Below, in pieces: positions 24,146 through 33,192 of a DNA stretch of 64,000 nucleotides. Where the stretch lies: contig NZ_FNCS01000003.1 in NCBI RefSeq assembly GCF_900100665.1, forward strand, positions 407,936-471,935, in the 5' to 3' direction. The position numbers were made by a program, and so were the translations under genes. The stretch is from Pelagibacterium luteolum. GTDB lineage: Bacteria > Pseudomonadota > Alphaproteobacteria > Rhizobiales > Devosiaceae. Each line of letters starts with the position of its first letter. The stretch's first letter is position 1. The notes beneath the pieces were generated by a model, which worked only from the letters and a program-made list of their open reading frames with translations, did not search any database and had not been told where the DNA came from.

Positions 24146-25621
24146 TTAGGGACCGGCGGTCGTGCTGTCAAGCGCAACGCTGGCCCCGATTGCGCTTTCC
24201 ACGTGATCGCGGATCATCGCCAGATCACGCACGAAGCGATCCCGCTCCAAAGCTGCCTTTTCGCGGTCGGGGAGCCGCAAGAGATAGGACGGATGAATGG
24301 TCACGAACACAATGGTCCCATCCTCGATAGGTATCGGCGCCCCGCGCATTTTCGCGATCGTCGCGCCCGGCCCCAAAAGGCTCCTCGCCGCGGTCGCCCC
24401 CATCGCAACGATCACCTTGGGCCGAACCAGCGCGATTTCCTGATCGAGCCAGAACCGGCATGCATTGACCTCGCCCGGCTTGGGGGTCTGGTGAATGCGC
24501 CGCTTGCCGCGCGGCACGAATTTGAAATGCTTGACCGCATTGGTGATGAACAACTTGGCCCTGTCGATCCCCACCTCTCCAAGGGCCGCATCGAACACCT
24601 GCCCCGCCGGCCCGACGAATGGCTGGCCAGCGATATCCTCGCTGTCGCCCGGTTGCTCGCCTACCATCATCACGCTCGCGTCCGACGGCCCGACGCCAAA
24701 CACGGCTTGCGTCGCGTTCTGATAAAGCGGGCATCTTGTGCAACCCTGAACCGCTTGTGCCGCATCGCCGAGGCTCTCGAACCGATCGACCGGTCCACCC
24801 GCCTCCGGCACGACCCGCGCGGCCTGCTTGAGATGCCGTGATGGCGGCTGGCTGGCGCCCGATGCGATCATTTCGGCCTCGCGCGCCTGCGCGGTCTTGA
24901 TCATCCCGTCGATGAGCCCGGCTTCGGGCAGATTGCGCCAATATTTGCGCGGCATCTCCGAGGTCATCGCCGAAACCTTGAGCCGCGCCGGATTGAAGAT
25001 CGAGGCGAAATAGGTGCGCCACGCGTCTTCGAGCGCATCGTCGGACGGCACGTCCCTCTTCTGCGCCCCCGGCCCGAAGCTGAGCGTTTTCCTGTCCCAG
25101 AACGCCGACCGATAGGGCGTTAAAATCGCCCATTCCATTCCGGCAAACCGCTCGGCAAAAAATGGCGCGGTGCGCTCGAGGGTAAAATGGTCGGGTTCGA
25201 ACCATGCGGCGAACCGCTCATTGCTATCGTCGATCGCACGAAACCGAACGAACGCCTTCATCTTGTGGCTGTCGCGCTTCACCGCCTTCATGAGCCGCGT
25301 CAACATCACGATGTCGGGGTCCGACGCGACACTCAACAGCCCCCTGTCATCACCCAGCCGATAGGCAAGCCGGTAGAGCAGATCGAAACGTCTTGGATCG
25401 GCATGACAGAGCGCCCGTTCGGCGGCGGCGATGAAATCCGGCGGCACGCGTACCGGGCGCGTCTCGTCCGGCAGATCGAGCGCATCGCCAAACAGCGCCT
25501 CGGGATCGCCCTCCTGCAACCAGATGACCGCCTCGGGCGCAACCCCTGCCGCCAGCAGCGGCCGCACTGTATCGCGCCAGGGCTTGAGTTCGTTAAGCGT
25601 CGGAACGAGAACCCGATACAT
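24146..25621 (-). CDS. udgX: DUF4130 plus UdgX-type uracil-DNA glycosylase fusion
   Basis: A 491-residue fusion. Residues ~1-250 are the DUF4130 (TIGR03915) domain; residues ~275-480 are a family-4-like uracil-DNA glycosylase. Fe-S cysteines are seen in GCTRCPLY (C294, C297) and NAC at C388; motif A is GEQPGDSEDIAG, and the C-terminal motif is HPSYLLR. The loop KRRIHQTP (373-380) is the mark of UdgX: H377 is the residue that forms a covalent bond with the deoxyribose after uracil removal. UdgX thus binds uracil-DNA tightly and irreversibly. The radical-SAM gene upstream is 3 bases away, the constant partner of DUF4130 proteins. Confidence 0.92.
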   Translation of the reverse strand: MYRVLVPTLNELKPWRDTVRPLLAAGVAPEAVIWLQEGDPEALFGDALDLPDETRPVRVPPDFIAAAERALCHADPRRFDLLYRLAYRLGDDRGLLSVASDPDIVMLTRLMKAVKRDSHKMKAFVRFRAIDDSNERFAAWFEPDHFTLERTAPFFAERFAGMEWAILTPYRSAFWDRKTLSFGPGAQKRDVPSDDALEDAWRTYFASIFNPARLKVSAMTSEMPRKYWRNLPEAGLIDGMIKTAQAREAEMIASGASQPPSRHLKQAARVVPEAGGPVDRFESLGDAAQAVQGCTRCPLYQNATQAVFGVGPSDASVMMVGEQPGDSEDIAGQPFVGPAGQVFDAALGEVGIDRAKLFITNAVKHFKFVPRGKRRIHQTPKPGEVNACRFWLDQEIALVRPKVIVAMGATAARSLLGPGATIAKMRGAPIPIEDGTIVFVTIHPSYLLRLPDREKAALERDRFVRDLAMIRDHVESAIGASVALDSTTAGP

Positions 25622-25624
25622 CGA

Positions 25625-26863
25625 TCAAAACAACGACAATTGCGCCGGCTTTGGCGTCAGCCGCGCCTTGAGATGCGCGCTGTCGAGCGCCTTGCCCGGC
25701 GTCCAGTCGATCGTCTGGATGAAAGGCCGCACCTTCTCCAAACTCGCGCATAGCCGAGCCATATCGTCGAGCCGCAACCCGTGATGCCGCCGCGTCGATA
25801 GGATCCGGTCCACCGCCCGCGTCCCAAGGCCCGGCACGCGCAACAGCATGGCGCGATCGGCGCTGTTGACGTCGACCGGAAACTGCCCGCGCGATTTCAG
25901 CGCCCACGCGAGCTTGGGATCGATATCGAGATCGAGCATCCCCGCCTCGCTCGTCCCGGCAATCTCATCGACATCGAACCCATAAAACCGCATCAGCCAG
26001 TCGGCCTGATACAAACGGTGCTCACGCATCAGGGGCGGCCGTGAAATCGGCAGTTTGGCGCTTGCATCGGGAATGGGCGAAAACGCCGAATAATAAACGC
26101 GCTTCAGCCGATACCCGGCATAAAGCGCCGCACTGCGCCCTAAAATCGTCGTGTCGCTCGAAACATCCGCGCCCACGATCATCTGCGTTGATTGCCCGGC
26201 GGGCGCAAAGGCCTTGGGCTTGGCGCGCGCCTTTTTCTCGGGCTGCCCCTCTTCCCAATTAGTTTTCACCCGTGCCATCGCCGTACGGATTTCTCCCGGG
26301 CGCTTTTCGGGCGCAAACTGCGACAGGCCCTCATCGGTCGGCATTTCGATATTGGTCGACAGCCGATCGGCATAATGGCCCGCCAGCCGCAACAATTCGG
26401 GCGCCGCGTTAGGAATGATCTTGAGATGGATATAGCCGGCAAACCCGTGCTCTTCGCGTAAGCTCTTGGCCACGCGCACCATCTCTTCCATCGTATAGTC
26501 GGGCGATCGGATGATCCCCGAGGATAAGAACAGCCCCTCGATGTAATTGCGCTTATAAAAATCGAGGGTAAGCTTCACGACCTCCTCGACCGAAAACCGG
26601 GCCCGCGCCACGTTGGAGGACGATCGGTTGACGCAATAAACACAGTCGTAAACGCAAAAATTGGTCAAAAGGATTTTCAGAAGCGAGATGCATCGCCCGT
26701 CCGGCGCATAGGAATGACAGATGCCGCTGCCCGGCGCCGTGGAGCCGATCCCACCCGTCGCCTTGGCATTGCGCCGCTCCGATCCGCTCGATGCGCAGGA
26801 GGCATCGTATTTTGCGGCATCGGACAAGATTGCAAGTTTACGCGTGAGGGTAAGCTGGGCCAT
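25625..26863 (-). CDS. Radical-SAM protein, putative DNA modification/repair (TIGR03916)
   Basis: A 412-residue radical-SAM protein. The [4Fe-4S]-SAM cluster motif is CVYDCVYC (C70, C74, C77). Its C-terminal region has a helix-hairpin-helix, LLRVPGLGTRAVDRIL, which binds DNA non-specifically. Family members are always found with DUF4130 proteins, and their reaction is unknown; the fused HhH and UDG partner imply action on DNA. The ATG at 26863 is divergent from the dioxygenase gene across a 174-base gap. Length and motifs are intact. Confidence 0.9.
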   Translation of the reverse strand: MAQLTLTRKLAILSDAAKYDASCASSGSERRNAKATGGIGSTAPGSGICHSYAPDGRCISLLKILLTNFCVYDCVYCVNRSSSNVARARFSVEEVVKLTLDFYKRNYIEGLFLSSGIIRSPDYTMEEMVRVAKSLREEHGFAGYIHLKIIPNAAPELLRLAGHYADRLSTNIEMPTDEGLSQFAPEKRPGEIRTAMARVKTNWEEGQPEKKARAKPKAFAPAGQSTQMIVGADVSSDTTILGRSAALYAGYRLKRVYYSAFSPIPDASAKLPISRPPLMREHRLYQADWLMRFYGFDVDEIAGTSEAGMLDLDIDPKLAWALKSRGQFPVDVNSADRAMLLRVPGLGTRAVDRILSTRRHHGLRLDDMARLCASLEKVRPFIQTIDWTPGKALDSAHLKARLTPKPAQLSLF

Positions 26864-27037
26864 TTGTTCATGCTATGTTCTAAATTTGATGAACGCAAGC
26901 CACTATTTTTTCGCGGCCTCGTACCCACGAAGCGTTCGTCAAAACCGAATGATCAATTCACCCCGCCCCTGTTTAGCCCGCGGCCGATCGCGCCTATGTT
27001 GAAGGCGAACGAACACTCATCCATTGGGAGGCCCCTC

Positions 27038-27991
27038 ATGGCACTCGAACTCACTGGACTGCACCACCTCACCGCCGTCACCGCCAACGCGCGGGAAAAC
27101 CTCAGGTTTTATACCCAGGTTCTGGGTCTGCGCCTGGTCAAGCGGACCGTCAACCAGGACGACACCACCGCCTATCACCTGTTTTACGGCGACGGCAAAG
27201 CCTCGCCGGGCTCCGACATCACCTTTTTCGATTGGGCCACACCCCGCGAACAGCGCGGCACCCATTCGGTGGTGCGCACCGCTTTCCGCGTCGAAGGCGA
27301 AGCGGCTCTTGAGTGGTGGAAAACCCATCTCGAGGCCGAAGGTGTCGCCACCTCGGAGATCGCGGAGCGCGCCGGTCACATGTCGCTCGATTTCGAAGAC
27401 CCGGAGGGTCAGCGCCTGCGCCTCGTCAACGACACGCGCGCTGGCGGCGCACACCCTTGGGACAAAAGCCCCGTCCCGGCCAAATTCCAGATCAAGGGCC
27501 TCGGCCCCATCACGATGAGCGTGCCCGATCTGCGCCGGTCTGAACCCGTCCTCACCACGGTGATGAACATGCGCAAGGTCCGCACCCATCCGGCCACCGG
27601 CGAACAGGGCGAAATCCACGTCTTCGCCATGGGCGGCGGCGGCGCGTCGGCCGAGCTGCATGTGGCCGTCGAACCCGACCTGCCCTTCGCGCGCCCCGGC
27701 GCCGGCGGGGTCCACCACATTGCCTTCCGCACGCCGGACAAGAAACAGTTCGATCAGTGGGTAGCCCGCGCCGCCCAGGCCGGCCTGCGCTCGTCGGGCG
27801 AAGTCGAACGCTATTATTTCACCTCGCTCTATTTCCGCGAGCCGAATGGCATCCTCTTTGAAATCGCCACCGACGGTCCGGGCTTTGACGTCGATGAGCC
27901 GCTCGAGACCTTGGGCGAACACCTCGCCCTGCCCCCCTTTCTTGAACCGAAGCGGGCTCAGATTGAGGCAGGATTAAAGCCCATCGATTAA
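27038..27991 (+). CDS. Ring-cleaving dioxygenase (VOC superfamily)
   Basis: A 317-residue protein of two vicinal-oxygen-chelate modules. It starts ALELTGLHHLTAVTANARENLRFYTQVLGL with the first metal histidine in L-H-H-L, the second histidine is in GGVHHIAFRT and the glutamate in REPNGILFEIATD. The ATG at 27038 has GGGAGG six bases before; an open frame runs back to 26714 but has no coding character there. Members cleave hydroquinones or catechol-like rings (the PcpA/LinE group), though many are annotated as generic ring-cleaving dioxygenases. No pathway partner is adjacent, so the substrate is unknown. Confidence 0.85.
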   Translation: MALELTGLHHLTAVTANARENLRFYTQVLGLRLVKRTVNQDDTTAYHLFYGDGKASPGSDITFFDWATPREQRGTHSVVRTAFRVEGEAALEWWKTHLEAEGVATSEIAERAGHMSLDFEDPEGQRLRLVNDTRAGGAHPWDKSPVPAKFQIKGLGPITMSVPDLRRSEPVLTTVMNMRKVRTHPATGEQGEIHVFAMGGGGASAELHVAVEPDLPFARPGAGGVHHIAFRTPDKKQFDQWVARAAQAGLRSSGEVERYYFTSLYFREPNGILFEIATDGPGFDVDEPLETLGEHLALPPFLEPKRAQIEAGLKPID

Positions 27992-28062
27992 ATGCAATTT
28001 TATCTAACTCATTGATTATACTAACATATTAGTCGTAGTCAAATTAACATAGGTCATAATCG

Positions 28063-28092
28063 AGGCAGGCGAGCCCATCGCCTGCCTTTTTT
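28063..28092 (+). terminator. Intrinsic terminator after the dioxygenase gene
   Basis: AGGCAGGCG and CGCCTGCCT make a 9-bp perfect stem with a 7-base loop, followed by TTTTTT. It ends the plus-strand dioxygenase transcript, 72 bases after its stop. Confidence 0.9.
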
Positions 28093-28243
28093 GTCTAACG
28101 AGTTGGAATCTTAAACTTTTCATTGCGCCGATCGCCCAAAACCCCGCCCCATCCCGCCCGCCCGAAAACCCCATAAGCGAAACCTACCTGCCCTTCTGTC
28201 ATTGGCTTCCTGCGGAGGACACAAGCAAAACAGGAGGTATCGC

Positions 28244-30056
28244 ATGTCATTCAAATATGGAATTTCGACTCTCGCCCTGGCGGCTGCGCTCATCGCAACG
28301 CCCCCGGCCTTTGCACAGCTCGGGATATCGATCGGCGGCGATGACGGCATCAATGTCGGCGTCGACGTGAACACCCGCGACGGCCTCGATGTCGGCGCGG
28401 ATGTCGGCGTTGGCGGAGACGACGGCATCAATGCCGGTGCTGATGTCGGCGTCGGCGGCGACTCTGGCGTCAATGTTGGCGCCGATGTCGACGTCGGAGG
28501 CGATGACGGTATCGGCGTCGATGCCGATGTTGGTGTGGGCGGCCGTGACAACGACGATGATAGCGGCAGCCGACGCAGCCTCATCGATGCCAATGTCGGC
28601 ATCGGCACCGGTGGAAGCAATAATGATGGCGGCAGCAGCAGCGGGGGTGGACTTGTCGATCTCGATGTCAATGTCGGCGGCAACGGCCCGCTCGTTAATC
28701 TCGACGGCGGCAATGGCGGCGCCTCCCAAAGCTCGGCAAACCTCGTTGAAGCCAATGTCGATATCGGCGGACCGACGATCGGTGGCAGCAATCTTTTGGG
28801 CCTTGGCAATGAAGCACGCGGCGGCGCCCTCGTCGAACTCATCGCAACCGCCAATCTTGGCGATCTCAATCTCGATGACCTCGTCGACGACCAGAGGGTG
28901 ATCATCGTCGATATCGGCGACGATTTCTCCGATGCGACACTCGCGGAAATCGAAGTCGCGCTTGGCAGCGGCAATTCGGCCGGTACCCACGAAACGCGCG
29001 CCGCAATCTCGGCCAGCGTCGAGCTGTCTGGTGTCCTCGCGAATAATGGCCTCTCGGCCGACGACGTTCTGGCGATCCAGATCGGGTCACAGGGCGAAAC
29101 TTACGTTTACATCCTGCCCCAGCTCAATGACGGCGTGGACGTCATCGCCGATGTCGATGCGGTCGGCGTCGACGTGGCGGACCTCGATGCCAGCCTGCTT
29201 GACGACGATGCCGTCGGCGACGTCGACCTCGACATCCTCCCCGGCAGCGGCATCAACACGGGCGACGAGCCCCTTGTCGACGTCGATTCCGATATCGGCC
29301 TTGGCAATCGAGACCTTGCCCAGGTCGATCTCGAACTCCTCGGCCCGGACTCCCTGGTCTCGGGCAACCTCGTCATCCTTCCGGGCACCGGCGGTGACGG
29401 CGGCGACGATGGTGGAGACGATGACGGCACCCCGGGCGGCGGCGATGATGATGACGGCACGCCCGGCAATGGAGACGACGACGACGGAACGCCCGGCAAC
29501 GGCGACGACGATGATGGCACCCCAGGCAATGGTGATGACGACGATGGCATGTCCGGCAACGGTGATGACGACGATGGCACACCCGGCAATGGTGATGACG
29601 ATGGCACGCCAGGAAACGGTGATGACGACAACGGCATGCCCGGTGGTGGCTCCAACGACGATGATGACGACATGGGCAATGGCGGCAACAGTGGCGGCAC
29701 TGGCGGTACCGGTGGTACCGGCACTGGCGGCGGCACTGTCGGGACCACTCCAACGGGCGGTATGACCGACGGAGCGATGGTCACCACAATGCAATGTCCG
29801 GCCGAAATCCGTCCGTTCCTTGAGGCCACCGCCGACGCTCAGGCCGTCCGCGGCGCCACCGAGGCCGAGATCGTCATTTTGACAGCCTGCCCCACCGGCG
29901 GCCTGTTCGAAACCGCCGACTTCTCGCCCCTCCGCGCACTGCTGACGGCTTTGCCCGTCACCCAGGAGGCAATCGCATCGGCCGACATCACCATTGACGA
30001 TGTCGGCCGATGCGACGGTCTCGGGCGAAACGGTCACCATTTTCGCCCTCGAATAG
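28244..30056 (+). CDS. Secreted repetitive acidic surface protein (3' frameshift)
   Basis: A ~600-residue exported protein: signal peptide (SFKYGISTLALAAALIATPPAFAQ), then a four-copy 14-residue repeat of the kind DDGINAGADVGVGG (about 28,330-28,545), an Asp/Val-rich middle, a linker of about eight GTPGNGDDDD-type units (29,426-29,650), a Gly/Thr run, and a C-terminal domain with two cysteines (MQCPAEI, LTACPTGG). The ATG at 28244 follows AGGAGGTATCGC. The open frame as read goes on to 30181, but near 30,012-30,015 dropping one base gives DDVADATVSGETVTIFALE and a TAG at 30054-30056, immediately before two hairpins. So the end as sequenced is frameshifted. Function unknown; Ca2+-binding surface or biofilm protein is a guess. 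Confidence 0.75.
29426..29650 (+). repeat. In-frame 30-bp tandem repeat (acidic linker)
   Basis: About eight degenerate copies of a 30-base unit encoding G-T-P-G-N-G-D-D-D-D (one copy missing one Asp, two with GMS/GMP in place of GTP). Drift is mostly at third positions, so the protein repeat is under selection while the DNA is not. It is a coding repeat, not a CRISPR: the units have no spacers. Confidence 0.85.
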
Positions 30057-30067
30057 TCTCGAGCATT

Positions 30068-30093
30068 CGAGCGGCCCCCAAGCGGGCCGCTCG
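30068..30093. terminator. Hairpin 1 after the repeat-protein gene
   Basis: CGAGCGGCCC and GGGCCGCTCG form a perfect 10-bp stem with a 6-base loop. It follows the restored stop (30056) by 11 bases and has no T run. Confidence 0.6.
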
Positions 30094-30102
30094 TACCAGG
30101 CC

Positions 30103-30139
30103 AATCCTTCCATCGTCAAAATTACGATGGAAGGATTTT
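30103..30139 (+). terminator. Hairpin 2, intrinsic terminator
   Basis: AATCCTTCCATCGT and ACGATGGAAGGATT are perfect 14-bp arms with a 7-base loop (30103-30137), closed by TTTTC. Both hairpins would lie inside the unshifted reading frame, which supports the view that the coding sequence really ends at 30056. Confidence 0.8.
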
Positions 30140-30242
30140 CAATGCCCACCCCGCGACGATTGGACCGGCATTTACCCGTAGCGTTCGGGCCTGCACCGTC
30201 CTATTGAGAGCCAGTTTCAAATCCAGCGCGCGGACACTCGAC

Positions 30243-30413
30243 ATGGCCGACACCGAAAAGCCCAATTGGGGCAATCGCATCATCCTGCTGATTTTCGGCG
30301 TCCTCGCCGTCGTGACCATCGCGGGCACCATCTATTCGACGACGCTCGAATGGGAAGCTGGCGACATGGCTGAAACCCCTGTCGAAGCACCCGCCGAAAC
30401 CGCGCCGCAGTAA
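30243..30413 (+). CDS. Small single-pass membrane protein
   Basis: A 56-residue protein starting MADTEKPNWGNRI. Residues ~13-33 (IILLIFGVLAVVTIAGTIYST) are one transmembrane helix and the tail is acidic and proline/alanine-rich (APAETAPQ). The ATG at 30243 is preferred over the frame start at 30204, which lies next to the terminator. It lies between the repeat protein and the convergent protease gene. No family recognised; the gene is too small for a firm call, but composition and hydrophobic helix support coding. Confidence 0.55.
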   Translation: MADTEKPNWGNRIILLIFGVLAVVTIAGTIYSTTLEWEAGDMAETPVEAPAETAPQ

Positions 30414-30419
30414 CAGACG

Positions 30420-32834
30420 CTAGAACCTTTGGCTGAACCGTGCAGCGACCGCCGCCCCGGCCTGATCGACGCTGTGCCCCAGTTCGGTGCTCACCACCGC
30501 CCCAAGCGAGAGGGCACTCGTTTCGGTCGGCGCAAAACTGTAGTTGAGCCCGAAATCCATCTGCCTTCCCTCCGGCGCCAGATCCACCCGATGGTCTGCC
30601 GTCGTGATCTCCCCGCCCAGCGTGCGCCCCGCCGGCAATCGCACCACAGCTGCCCCGCTGTCGAGCCGCATGGGTTGCGACACGGCAAAGGTCAGCTGAT
30701 CGCCCGCAGCCATGAGATCGCGCGAACTCACCCCCATCTGGAAGCTCGAAAACGCCATCGGCTCCAGCGCGGCGAAATATCCCCCCGCCGCAGCGCCCGT
30801 CACGCCCCCTTCAATCCCCGCAAACACCGTCGCGCCCCCGAGCTCGATCTGTCCCGACAGCGCCAGCGCATTGACCACGGCCCCGCCATCGACGGCAAAC
30901 CCGCCGCGCCCCGAAAGCCCGAGCACGCCGCCGGACTCATAGGCGCTCATCACGGACGCCTTGACCTGTGCAGCGCCCGCATCGAGGCTCAGGGCCGCCC
31001 CGACCCCGCCTACGGCACCATTTTCGATCGAGACATGCGTGCCGACAAACCCGAAATGCTCGAACCCGATCGCCCCGGCCTCATAACGCCCGATCATCGC
31101 CGCCGTCGTATCCGATAGCGACGCCACGGCCCCCACATTGGCAGCCGCGCTGCCCAGCCCGCGCGCATCGGTAATCGCCTCGCCGCCGCCAAGCCCCGTG
31201 GCCGCCACCCGATACTGCGCCGCGCCAAATTCGGTCATCGCCGAAACGCTGTCCATCCCGTTCGCCATCAAGGCTCCGGTCAAGCCGTCCTCGCCGATCT
31301 CGGGAAGCGCCGCCGCCGCCCTGAGATCAGGCCGCGCCGCCACCGCAAAATTGCCCGCCGACGTCATGAACGGCGTATCGAGCGCATCGAATACGGCGAC
31401 ATCGACCCCGGCCAGCGCCGCCCGCACGCCATCGCCATAGGCGGCCCCCGTCACAAGTCCCGATGTCTCTGCATTGGACCGATCCGCACTGGCCAGATCG
31501 CGGCCATTGACCAGCGACACGCCATTGATCGGGCTCAGCGCCGCCGCGACATCGAGCACGCCCATGCCCCATTCGTCCGAATAGGCCTTTTCGACAGCGC
31601 CGCCGATCATCACCGTCCCATCGGGCGAAAAATCTGAAAAGTCCGAATAGGCCGTCGCCAACAGCCGCCGCGTCCATTCTTCGGGCGTCAGCGAGGGAAA
31701 CGCCTGCGCCAGAATGGCGATGGCGCCTGAAACCTGTGGCGCGGCAAACGATGTTCCCGTCCCCATGCCATAACTCGTATCGCTCGCAATCCCCGCCGAT
31801 TGCGTCGTGCCGTCGGCAAAAAGGCACGAACGCGCCATCGCCCCGCACGCCACCGACAGCCGGTGCGCATCGACAATCTCGTTTTGCGCATTGACGGTAA
31901 ACAGCCCGTTCCCCACCGCGATCCACGCATTGTTGAGTTCGGGGACCAGCAGAGGCAGTGCGCTCGAGGCATCGTTTTCCCCCAGGCTTTCGTCATTGGA
32001 CATCGCCCAAACGACGACGCCGCTGTCCTGGAAATCATCGAGCGCATCGAAATAGCGCCGCCACCCGTTCGCCGATCCGCCCGCCAGCGTCGAGAACGCG
32101 TCCGAAACCGTGCTGCCCGCATTAGCCGCCAGATGGGCCTCGACATCCGACAGCAGCAGCTCCGACCCGCCGCCCCGGCGCAAAATGCCCCATGAATTGT
32201 TCTGCGCCACCGCCCCCAGCGACGTCGCCTCCGCCGTCGCCGCCGCCAGCTTGGTGATGTCGACGCCCGTGCGGTTATCGTCGCGCAGATAACTGGTGAG
32301 ATGCAGATCGGCGTCCGGCGCCACCCCCATCATCGCTCCGCTATCGGCCGAACCGCTGATCAGCGCCGCGACATGAGTGCCATGACTGCTCGTCCCGGCC
32401 ACCGCTACGTTGCCGAACGTCTTGATATCGGTCCCGGCAAATTCGCCATGGGTGAGCCGAAACCCGTCATCGACCACCGCCACGCGCTGCCCCAGCCCGG
32501 TCCAGCCGCCCGACAGCGCCAGCTCAAGCCGGATCAAGGCATATGGATGCGATTGATTGTCCCCGCCCCCGACGAGATCGGCATTGACGCCCTGAAACCG
32601 TCGTGAACTCAAAATCCGCTGCGCGCGCTCGAAATCGAACGTATGCGCCACCGATCCGCTCACCCAGTCGGTCGAACCCGATCCCTGCGGCCCGCTCGGC
32701 ACGGCCACATCGCCCGTCGTCTCGGGCTGATCGCTGTCGCCGGAGCCCCCGCTCCCTCCGCACCCGGCCAGAGCCAGACACGCAACGAGCGCGGCCCACC
32801 GGCCGCCAGCCCACCAACCAACCATGTTTGACAT
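30420..32834 (-). CDS. S8 subtilisin-like serine protease with autotransporter-like tail
   Basis: An 804-residue exported protease. Residues 1-25 look like a lipoprotein signal with lipobox L-A-G-C (C25), then a Gly/Ser linker. The catalytic triad is in place: D122 in VVDDGFRLTHGEF, H151 in SSHGTHVAAL and S362 in GTGTSFAAPQVSGA. After ~residue 430 the sequence is Gly/Ala-rich with alternating strands and ends in a phenylalanine (AAVAARFSQRF), the form of an outer-membrane barrel. So the protein may be a lipid-anchored or barrel-anchored surface protease. Its ATG follows GGGAGC. Confidence 0.85.
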   Translation of the reverse strand: MSNMVGWWAGGRWAALVACLALAGCGGSGGSGDSDQPETTGDVAVPSGPQGSGSTDWVSGSVAHTFDFERAQRILSSRRFQGVNADLVGGGDNQSHPYALIRLELALSGGWTGLGQRVAVVDDGFRLTHGEFAGTDIKTFGNVAVAGTSSHGTHVAALISGSADSGAMMGVAPDADLHLTSYLRDDNRTGVDITKLAAATAEATSLGAVAQNNSWGILRRGGGSELLLSDVEAHLAANAGSTVSDAFSTLAGGSANGWRRYFDALDDFQDSGVVVWAMSNDESLGENDASSALPLLVPELNNAWIAVGNGLFTVNAQNEIVDAHRLSVACGAMARSCLFADGTTQSAGIASDTSYGMGTGTSFAAPQVSGAIAILAQAFPSLTPEEWTRRLLATAYSDFSDFSPDGTVMIGGAVEKAYSDEWGMGVLDVAAALSPINGVSLVNGRDLASADRSNAETSGLVTGAAYGDGVRAALAGVDVAVFDALDTPFMTSAGNFAVAARPDLRAAAALPEIGEDGLTGALMANGMDSVSAMTEFGAAQYRVAATGLGGGEAITDARGLGSAAANVGAVASLSDTTAAMIGRYEAGAIGFEHFGFVGTHVSIENGAVGGVGAALSLDAGAAQVKASVMSAYESGGVLGLSGRGGFAVDGGAVVNALALSGQIELGGATVFAGIEGGVTGAAAGGYFAALEPMAFSSFQMGVSSRDLMAAGDQLTFAVSQPMRLDSGAAVVRLPAGRTLGGEITTADHRVDLAPEGRQMDFGLNYSFAPTETSALSLGAVVSTELGHSVDQAGAAVAARFSQRF

Positions 32835-33192
32835 GCTCCCGACACAAGGCGAATCGCGGCCCCCGCCTGTCTCCGGAATACCAAACCGCCCGCCCCCGCG
32901 TAAGTTTGAAAACGGCCGCCCCGCACGGCTCCCGCCCCAGTGTCACGCAACAGACACAGCCCACCCCGGCCAGACCCATCCCGCCAGACGCAGCTCCCAC
33001 CGCGTGCCACACCCCACACCGTCATCCCGGGCGAAGACCCGGGACCCAGTATGCGCCCCCCTCCCGGCTCAATCCCGAGCCCTAAATATCCCGAAATTCA
33101 GCCCAAGCCGCACTGCACGGCTAGCCCCACAGCCCCGCCTCACCCAGCGTCTCACGTCAAAATACCCGTGCCGCAGAGGCGAGCCCCCCGCC
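32835..33192. other. Gene-free region with an alphaproteobacterial palindromic repeat
   Basis: 358 bases between the protease and mnmA, both on the minus strand. It is C-rich and holds no convincing gene; open frames on the plus strand are antisense shadows. At 33021-33052 it carries an extragenic palindrome (described separately). Confidence 0.6.
33021..33052. repeat. Extragenic palindromic repeat
   Basis: GTCATCCCGGGC...ACCCGGGACCCAGT, with TCCCGGG and CCCGGGA as arms around a short loop (33025-33044). This GTCATCCCGGGC...CCCGGG form is a common scattered palindrome in alphaproteobacterial intergenic DNA (from memory, not searched). Only one copy is in the window. Confidence 0.6.

Noticed and set aside
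29426..29650. A possible CRISPR array
   Set aside because: The repeat units are contiguous, degenerate at third positions, in frame, and have no spacers; no cas gene is in the window.
29087..30040. Long minus-strand frames opposite the repeat protein
   Set aside because: They mirror the repeats (VIAVAG and SSSPLPGVP types) and have no start or family support.
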